Assembly: GCA_947089855.1 (NCBI GenBank)
Contig: CAMUML010000007.1
Span: forward strand, 1 to 64,000
Length of the DNA stretch: 64,000 bases
Reading direction: 5' to 3'
DNA from: an uncultured Eubacterium sp.
GTDB taxonomy: Bacteria > Bacillota > Clostridia > Lachnospirales > Lachnospiraceae
In this document: piece by piece, positions 58,631 through 64,000 of the stretch
How positions within the stretch are numbered: the stretch's first letter is position 1
How the letters are laid out: each line of letters opens with the position of its first letter
Notes under the pieces: generated by a model
Databases searched by the model: none
What the model saw: only the letters and a program-made list of their open reading frames with translations
What the model was told of the DNA's origin: nothing
Program-made: the position numbers and the translations under genes

Positions 58631-58688
58631 TTACTATTCATGGGCCAGGAATGCGCATAAACTGCGCATTCCGTGAGAACATGATTCA
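58631..58688 (-). repeat. Dispersed hairpin repeat, copy D
   Basis: TTACTATTCATGGGCCA, perfect hairpin GGAATGCGCA-TAAAC-TGCGCATTCC, then GTGAGAACATGATTCA. Lies between the two-component genes and the aldo/keto reductase gene. With copy E it brackets the two-component system. Confidence 0.85.
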
Positions 58689-58717
58689 CAAATTGATAAT
58701 GGTGGAGCCTAAAACTA

Positions 58718-58745
58718 TTGAAATTTCTTTGCACTTCTATATAAT
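58718..58745 (+). promoter_or_regulatory. Putative promoter of the aldo/keto reductase gene
   Basis: TTGAAA-N16-TATAAT, about 96 bp before the start. Confidence 0.6.
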
Positions 58746-58841
58746 AAAAGCATACAAGCAAAGTGTTTTGCGTGTAGACAGTGAACTTGCAATAGGAAAG
58801 TCTTTATAAGGAACGAAATATAGAAAGGGCAGGATAATAGG

Positions 58842-59840
58842 ATGGCAGATGTCTATGTAGCAGATGATAAGCGTTATGAAAAAATGGCGTATAACAGGGT
58901 AGGAAATAGTGGCTTGAAGTTTCCCGCAGTTTCTCTGGGGTTTTGGCACAATTTCGGATCAAAGGATAACTATGACTTGATGAAAGCAATGTGCAGGACA
59001 GCTTTTGACCATGGTATTACACAGTTTGACCTTGCAAATAATTACGGGCCTGTTTATGGAAGTGCAGAGGCAAATTTAGGCAGGCTGGTGGAGGAGGATT
59101 TCCGTCCATACAGGGACGAACTGGTGATTACGACAAAAGCTGGGTACGACATGTGGAAAGGCCCTTACGGTGACCATGGCAGCAGAAAGTATTTGATGGC
59201 AAGCATCGACCAGAGCCTTAGGCGCATGAAATTGGACTATGTGGATATTTTCTATCATCACCGCATGGACAAAGAAACGCCCCTGGAGGAGACTATGGTT
59301 GCCCTGGCGGATATTGTAAGGAGTGGCAAGGCGCTTTACGCTGGTGTATCCAATTATGACAAAGAATATACACAAAAGGCAGTGGAACTTCTCAGAAAGC
59401 TGCATATTCCTTTTGTTGTGAACCAGAGAAGGTATTCTATTTTTGACAGGACGATTGAGGAGGACGGAGTAAAGGCGTATTGTAAAGAAGCGGGGGTGGG
59501 GATCATCGCATTCAGCCCACTGGCACAAGGAATGCTAACAGACAAATACCTGCATGGCATACCGCAGGACAGCCGTATTGCGAAAGACCCAAGATTCCTG
59601 CATGCTGACAATTTAACGGAACGTAGGCTGGAACAAATCAGATGCCTGAATGAACTGGCCGGGGAGCGGGGACAGACTCTGGCACAGATGGCGCTTTCAT
59701 GGGTCCTGAGGGATAACGAAGTCTGCTCAGTATTGATTGGCGCGTCAAAGCCAGAACAGATTGTAGAGAATATTGCTGTGGCGGAGTGTGCAAGCTTTAC
59801 GCAAGAGGAACTAGAAAAGATAGAGGAAATCTGTGGATAG
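58842..59840 (+). CDS. Aldo/keto reductase (YghZ/AKR14-like)
   Basis: 332-aa NADPH-dependent TIM-barrel reductase. Catalytic tetrad Asp63 and Tyr68 (FDLANNYGP), Lys99 (TTKAGY) and His in FYHHR (about 139). Closest in style to the L-glyceraldehyde-3-phosphate reductase group that detoxifies aldehydes such as methylglyoxal. Own promoter and a downstream hairpin make it a single-gene unit placed between a two-component system and its probable target exporter. Confidence 0.92.
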   Translation: MADVYVADDKRYEKMAYNRVGNSGLKFPAVSLGFWHNFGSKDNYDLMKAMCRTAFDHGITQFDLANNYGPVYGSAEANLGRLVEEDFRPYRDELVITTKAGYDMWKGPYGDHGSRKYLMASIDQSLRRMKLDYVDIFYHHRMDKETPLEETMVALADIVRSGKALYAGVSNYDKEYTQKAVELLRKLHIPFVVNQRRYSIFDRTIEEDGVKAYCKEAGVGIIAFSPLAQGMLTDKYLHGIPQDSRIAKDPRFLHADNLTERRLEQIRCLNELAGERGQTLAQMALSWVLRDNEVCSVLIGASKPEQIVENIAVAECASFTQEELEKIEEICG

Positions 59841-59905
59841 CGGTGAAAGAGGGAAACCGCACGATCCATAAGCTGTGTATATCTATTTCTGGCAGGGTTT
59901 ATTGA

Positions 59906-59948
59906 AGAAACCGCATGGTGGGGCTTTCTGCCTGGTCGGGTTTCTTTT
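59906..59948 (+). terminator. Terminator of the aldo/keto reductase gene
   Basis: AGAAACC pairs with GGTTTCT around a loop of about 27 nt, followed by TTTTAA. Moderate quality. Confidence 0.5.
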
Positions 59949-60000
59949 AAGGAATATCCGGACTTTATAACATTTTGCCCGTATTTTTTTGCCACCGTCG

Positions 60001-60030
60001 GACATTTCTGTGACATTTGGGTTTTACAAT
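60001..60030 (+). promoter_or_regulatory. Promoter with ACATTT direct repeat, ABC exporter
   Basis: GACATTT (60001-60007) and GACATTT (60012-60018), 11 bp apart. The first ACATTT is 17 bp from TACAAT (60025-60030). Same arrangement as at 56816. A single AACATTT also occurs at 59969. Probable binding site of the response regulator at 56872. Confidence 0.6.
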
Positions 60031-60124
60031 ATCCTTATCAACAGGAAAAAGCCTAGAAGCACCCAGAGGGCTTGCCTGTAGGTCCGCAAATGCAGGACAA
60101 CGATAAGGAAAGGAGCATTTGATT

Positions 60125-60820
60125 ATGAATGTGTTACAAACAATCGGCCTGAAAAAGTATTATGGCAGCGGGCCGAATATTGTCCGCGCCTTAGACGGCG
60201 TCAGCCTGTCGGTGGAGCTGGGGGAGTTTGTGGCGGTGGTGGGAACCTCCGGCAGCGGCAAGTCTACCCTGCTTAATATGATGGGCGGGCTGGATACGCC
60301 TACTTCCGGAAGTATCCTTGTCCGTGGGGACGAATTGGCTAAAAAGAACGATGAGCAGCTGACTATTTTCCGCCGCCGCAACATTGGCTTTATTTTCCAG
60401 AACTATAACCTTGTCCCGATCCTGAATGTCTATGAAAATATTGTCCTGCCGGTGGAGCTGGACGGCGGTACGGCGGATGGGAAATTCATGGATGAGATTG
60501 TTGGGATGCTGGCTTTGGAGGAAAAACTGCACAATATGCCAAATAACCTCTCTGGGGGACAGCAGCAGCGTGTTGCCATTGCCCGCGCACTGATTACCAA
60601 ACCAGCTATTATTTTAGCCGACGAGCCTACTGGCAACCTGGACTCCAGGACCAGCGCCGATGTGCTGGGGCTTTTAAAGCGCACCAGCATGGAGTTTAAC
60701 CAGACGGTTGTTATGATTACCCATAACAACGAGATTGCCCAGCTTGCCGACCGCATTGTCCGGATTGAGGATGGCAGGATTGTAACGGGGGAGGTGGCAG
60801 ATGATGGCATGGCCTTTTGA
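60125..60820 (+). CDS. ABC exporter ATP-binding protein (MacB/LolD type)
   Basis: 231 aa. Walker [10 protein letters not shown] (about 41-49), Q-loop [10 protein letters not shown], signature LSGGQQQR near 142, Walker [13 protein letters not shown] and switch His in VMITHNN. This subgroup powers FtsX-type permeases for antimicrobial-peptide resistance or lipid/peptide export. ATG 60125 follows AAAGGAG; it overlaps the permease gene by 20 bp. Confidence 0.93.
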   Translation: MNVLQTIGLKKYYGSGPNIVRALDGVSLSVELGEFVAVVGTSGSGKSTLLNMMGGLDTPTSGSILVRGDELAKKNDEQLTIFRRRNIGFIFQNYNLVPILNVYENIVLPVELDGGTADGKFMDEIVGMLALEEKLHNMPNNLSGGQQQRVAIARALITKPAIILADEPTGNLDSRTSADVLGLLKRTSMEFNQTVVMITHNNEIAQLADRIVRIEDGRIVTGEVADDGMAF

Positions 60821-63197
60821 AAATGATACCAGCCAGGCGGAAAAGAAACTGGCCGGGCGTGGCCTGAAAGCTGACAGGCGCCGGAGCATTTTTGTTATTA
60901 TTACGGTTGCCCTTGCCGTCTGCCTTATGGGGGCCCTTTGTTTTATTTATGCAGCACAGCAGATGGAGACCCTGGACCATATTCAGGGGCAGTATCAGGC
61001 TGGCTGCAGCGGGATGGCTTACGAAGAAATGATACGGCTGGCAGATACTGGACAGTTTGAAACATGGGGCTATACCGCAGACGCTGGTACGGTCCGTTAC
61101 CAGGACAGTGTGTTAAATGTCAGCTTTGTAAGCCCTAAGATGATGGAATTGATGGGCTACAGCGAGGTTACTGGGGCTTATCCAAAGGCGGAGGATGAAC
61201 TGTGTGTAGAGCGGTCTTTTTTCCGGTATTTTGGCCTTCCGGCAGAAGTGGGCCAGACCATTACCCTGAACATTGGCGGCGGGGAGAAATCCTATACGGT
61301 TACAGGCATTTTGGAAATGGAAAACAGCAGCCGGATATTTACGGTTTGGATTTCGGAATCGGCCGTGGATACAGGCAGCCATACGGCTCCTTATGAACTG
61401 CGGTTCCGTTTTGCCGGGGGCCAGGGAATGGAGCCCGCCCAGCTTCGGATAGCCATTGAAAGGTTTTTTGCAGAAATGGGCATTCCAAAGGAGCGGACAT
61501 TTTACAGTTCCAGCTACTTTGGGATGTTGGACCTGTATTTGGGAAATGGAATGGAGGTTTATGTCCTGTCAATTTTCATTGCTGTGATCTGTGCAATCGT
61601 AATCTATAACATTTTCTATATCTCTGTAATGGGAAAAATGCGGGAATACGGCCGCTTGAAGGTGCTGGGGGCAACGCCAAAGCAGTTGAAGCGGGTAGTA
61701 AAGCGGGAACGGCGTTTCCTGTCTGCTATCGCAGTCCCGCTTGGATTGGCCTTGGCCGCTGTGGTTGCGTTAATTGCGGTACCAGGTTATTGGCCTTGGC
61801 GTGAAAATATCCAGTCGGCGGTGGCGGTTTCCTTCCTGGCCTATGTTATGGTTTTGATTGCTACCAAAAAGCCCTTGTCTATGGTAGGAAAAGTATCCGC
61901 CATAGAATCTATCCGGACCACTGCCTATTCCTTACAGCAGGGCCGTAGCGTTTCCAGACAGCTTTACCGCCGCCTGACAATGGCCCGCCTGGCCCGGATG
62001 AATTTTTCAAGGAACCGCAAAAAAGCCTTTATTACAGCCCTTTCCTTAAGCCTGACAGGGATTTTGCTTCTTTGTATTTCCGCCTACGCAAATTCCGTGG
62101 ACGTAAAAGAAATGGCCCAGTCCCAATTTGGAGACAGGAGCCAGTACCTTTTGCAATATGAGGATTACACAGGCCAGGAATTTGTTAAGATGCAAAAAGA
62201 AAATCCCCTGGGTCAAACGCTGCGGGAAGCGCTTGCCTCCATTCCCGGCGTGGATTTTGTTACGGCTTACAGCATGGCCTGCGTGGAAATCCCTGCGGTC
62301 AGCAGGATTCCAGGAAACAGTGCGCATGAACCTTTTTTTATCCGGGGAATTTCTAAGGAAATGATGGCAGAACGGTATACGGGCGAGGCGGTTTTGGATG
62401 GGGATTGGGATTACCAGCAGCTGCTGGATGGGGACGGTATTTTAGTATGCCCGGCAGACGGCTCCCTAAAAGAGATTTATAAGGCCAGCTATCAGGTTGG
62501 CGATAAGGTTACGGTTTCCTGTTATAATGGACGGACAAAGACGTATACGGTGATGGGGCTGGCTGCGGATGTTCCGATTGGCAATTCGGCCCATTTTTTT
62601 ATTCTGCCCGAGGAAGAATTATCCGCCCTTTATCCAGAAATCGGGGATTTTACCGGCTATGTGAATGTACACACAAAGCAGGACAGCAAACAGCTGCGGC
62701 AGGCGGTGTTTAGCGCTGTATCCGATGAGCGGGTGTCAATCTTTGGCCTGGACGATATGGTCAGTAGTTTAAAGGGCAGCCTGCGCGGGGAGTTGGCCCG
62801 GGACTACAGTATCCTGGCATTTATCTTTGTATTTGCCCTGATCAACCTTGCCAACACACTAATTACCAATCTGCTCACTAGGCAGCAGGAGTTTGGTATA
62901 TTCCAGTCCGTTGGTATGAGTGGCCGGCAGCTGTCCCGGATGCTCTCCTTTGAGTGCCTGTATTATGTGGGGATCACATTGCTTGTCACCCTGACGCTGG
63001 GGACGGTGTGCAGCCTGGCTGTGTGCAGGGTTTTTGACCAGATTGGCATGTTCGGGAAACTTACCTATCATTTCCCGGTGCTACCGGTAGTGCTGTTTGC
63101 AGCTGCGCTGCTTGTAGTGCAGGCGGTATTCTCAGTTTGTGCGGTCCGTTATACCAGAAGGCTTTCCCTGGTGGAACGTATCAAGGCAGCAGATTGA
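60801..63197 (+). CDS. FtsX/MacB-type ABC transporter permease
   Basis: 798 aa. One membrane helix near 28-52, an extracellular MacB_PCD-like domain (about 55-250), an FtsX helix bundle (about 252-360), a cytoplasmic stretch with [15 protein letters not shown], a second helix near 412, a second extracellular domain (about 430-670) and a final FtsX bundle (about 675-790). This duplicated layout is the SalY/antimicrobial-peptide exporter type, not the shorter BceB form. GGGGGAGG supports ATG 60801. Acts with the preceding ATPase; substrate unknown, but the two-component context suggests envelope-active peptides. Confidence 0.9.
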   Translation: MMAWPFENDTSQAEKKLAGRGLKADRRRSIFVIITVALAVCLMGALCFIYAAQQMETLDHIQGQYQAGCSGMAYEEMIRLADTGQFETWGYTADAGTVRYQDSVLNVSFVSPKMMELMGYSEVTGAYPKAEDELCVERSFFRYFGLPAEVGQTITLNIGGGEKSYTVTGILEMENSSRIFTVWISESAVDTGSHTAPYELRFRFAGGQGMEPAQLRIAIERFFAEMGIPKERTFYSSSYFGMLDLYLGNGMEVYVLSIFIAVICAIVIYNIFYISVMGKMREYGRLKVLGATPKQLKRVVKRERRFLSAIAVPLGLALAAVVALIAVPGYWPWRENIQSAVAVSFLAYVMVLIATKKPLSMVGKVSAIESIRTTAYSLQQGRSVSRQLYRRLTMARLARMNFSRNRKKAFITALSLSLTGILLLCISAYANSVDVKEMAQSQFGDRSQYLLQYEDYTGQEFVKMQKENPLGQTLREALASIPGVDFVTAYSMACVEIPAVSRIPGNSAHEPFFIRGISKEMMAERYTGEAVLDGDWDYQQLLDGDGILVCPADGSLKEIYKASYQVGDKVTVSCYNGRTKTYTVMGLAADVPIGNSAHFFILPEEELSALYPEIGDFTGYVNVHTKQDSKQLRQAVFSAVSDERVSIFGLDDMVSSLKGSLRGELARDYSILAFIFVFALINLANTLITNLLTRQQEFGIFQSVGMSGRQLSRMLSFECLYYVGITLLVTLTLGTVCSLAVCRVFDQIGMFGKLTYHFPVLPVVLFAAALLVVQAVFSVCAVRYTRRLSLVERIKAAD

Positions 63198-63311
63198 AAA
63201 AGTAATCGTAAAGGGAAGTCCGTATCAAGGCTGCGGAGCAGGGAGTTTTCCAGTGTTGTTTTGCAGTATATGAAAAATAGGTAAGGGTTTTTATATACGG
63301 GGGCGGGTATA

Positions 63312-64000
63312 ATGGATAAATATTTAGATTTTTTTAATATTTATATTATGGGCGTTATCGAGATATGTTTCCAGTTACATTTTCTGACAAAGATCCTAAG
63401 AAAGAAAATATGGCCCCCTTTTAATTTCATGTTTGCAATATGTGCGGTGGTTATCAACAATTTTGTCCCGGTGGGTACAGCCGCAGGCTTTTTGGCGCTT
63501 GTTTTTCTGTTTGCGGCATATGGGATACTGCTGTGCCATGCGGATTTTAAAGTTTCCCTTTTGTATGCGGCTTTGATAATTGAGATTATACTGCTTTGCT
63601 ATGGAGTTGTGAATTCCCTGATAGACCTTTTAAGCCCATGGATGCCTGCTGCTTTCTATCAGGCCGGTATTGCGGTTATGCTGGCCAGCGAAGCGGCGGC
63701 ATTGGTGCTGGCCAGTTTTTGTTATTATATGGTGTACCGTTATTTTTCAGGGGATGCCTTTTATACCGTAGCGGAGATGCAGCAAATGTTCCTGGTCTTT
63801 ATTCCGATTTTGATGATATTTATTATGAGCCAGTACATCAATATGGTTGAATTTGAATACCAGTTTGAGGTTTTAGAGGATGGAGGGCCTTCGGGATACC
63901 TGTTAAGCCACGGGCAGATGTTTGCCATGCATGTTTTGGGGCTTGCCAGCCTGTTTTGTATCCTGTTTACGTATAAAAAACTGCAGCAGAATTTCCGCCT
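63312..64000 (+). CDS. N-terminal part of a GHKL-type sensor kinase, cut by the window end
   Basis: At least 229 codons open to the window edge. The visible part is a polytopic membrane domain of five or six helices (for example FMFAICAVVINNF, FLALVFLFAAYGILL, MQQMFLVFIPILMIFIMSQY), beginning MDKYLDFFNIYIMG and ending near YKKLQQNFR, where AgrC/VirS-like kinases enter their catalytic region. The kinase domain itself lies outside, so the call rests on topology and style. Starts 114 bp after the permease, with a GGGGGCGGG stretch before ATG 63312. Confidence 0.65.
   Translation, partial: MDKYLDFFNIYIMGVIEICFQLHFLTKILRKKIWPPFNFMFAICAVVINNFVPVGTAAGFLALVFLFAAYGILLCHADFKVSLLYAALIIEIILLCYGVVNSLIDLLSPWMPAAFYQAGIAVMLASEAAALVLASFCYYMVYRYFSGDAFYTVAEMQQMFLVFIPILMIFIMSQYINMVEFEYQFEVLEDGGPSGYLLSHGQMFAMHVLGLASLFCILFTYKKLQQNFR

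Overview
The window reads as chromosomal DNA of an anaerobic Gram-positive gut-type Firmicute, most likely a Lachnospiraceae member. The reasons are strong AGGAGG-type ribosome binding sites, moderate GC content, a teichoic-acid locus of TarI/TarJ type, and a lactate-utilisation operon (lactate permease, FAD lactate dehydrogenase, EtfBA, short-chain acyl-CoA dehydrogenase, LarA) typical of lactate-using butyrate or propionate producers. I cannot fix the genus from the sequence. No rRNA, tRNA, CRISPR array, phage module or intact insertion sequence was seen.

Layout. 0.2-7 kb: a tellurite-resistance-type (Ter) stress island with four TerD-domain proteins, a PMCA-type Ca2+ P-ATPase and an AIM24-family protein. 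7-10 kb: family-4 uracil-DNA glycosylase, a B12-binding radical SAM protein and a gene relic. 10-26 kb: one long plus-strand locus for a wall-teichoic-acid-like polymer. It has three CDP-alditol phosphotransferases, two cytidylyltransferases (one clear TarI), TarJ, an SDR epimerase, two polysaccharide pyruvyltransferase-family proteins (one fused to a degenerate GDPD-like domain) and a large secreted 5'-nucleotidase. 26-27.7 kb: a minus-strand pair of paralogous, unrecognised, membrane-active-looking helical proteins. 28-36.5 kb: the lactate operon and its GntR/FadR-type regulator, with three matching palindromes at the operon promoter. 36.6-46.2 kb: VanZ-RDD membrane protein, a TIGR04076-HMA fusion, HD hydrolase, MCP-like coiled coil, lipase-like hydrolase, DUF1002 secreted protein, an unknown membrane protein, a methyltransferase and Hsp33. 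46.4-52 kb: NAD synthetase, a 1.6-kb gene-free stretch with two inverted 228-nt palindromic elements, a MATE transporter and a PAP2 phosphatase. 52.4-56.7 kb: a solitary AAA (OLD-like) ATPase, then galK-galT. 56.8-64 kb: a two-component system, an aldo/keto reductase, an FtsX-type ABC exporter and the start of a GHKL-type sensor kinase cut by the window end.

Three things tie the window together. (1) A dispersed intergenic repeat with conserved ends and a hairpin core recurs at six places, and in one copy the hairpin is replaced by a different one. (2) The promoters of the two-component system, the ABC exporter and the VanZ gene each carry ACATTT-N5-ACATTT, suggesting a cell-envelope-stress regulon. 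(3) The two large palindromes at 48.5 and 49.7 kb differ by paired changes that keep the stem, as expected of a structured RNA or a selected DNA hairpin.

The best candidates for something undescribed are the paralogous pair at 25.96-27.68 kb, the palindromic element pair, and the pyruvyltransferase-GDPD-like fusion.
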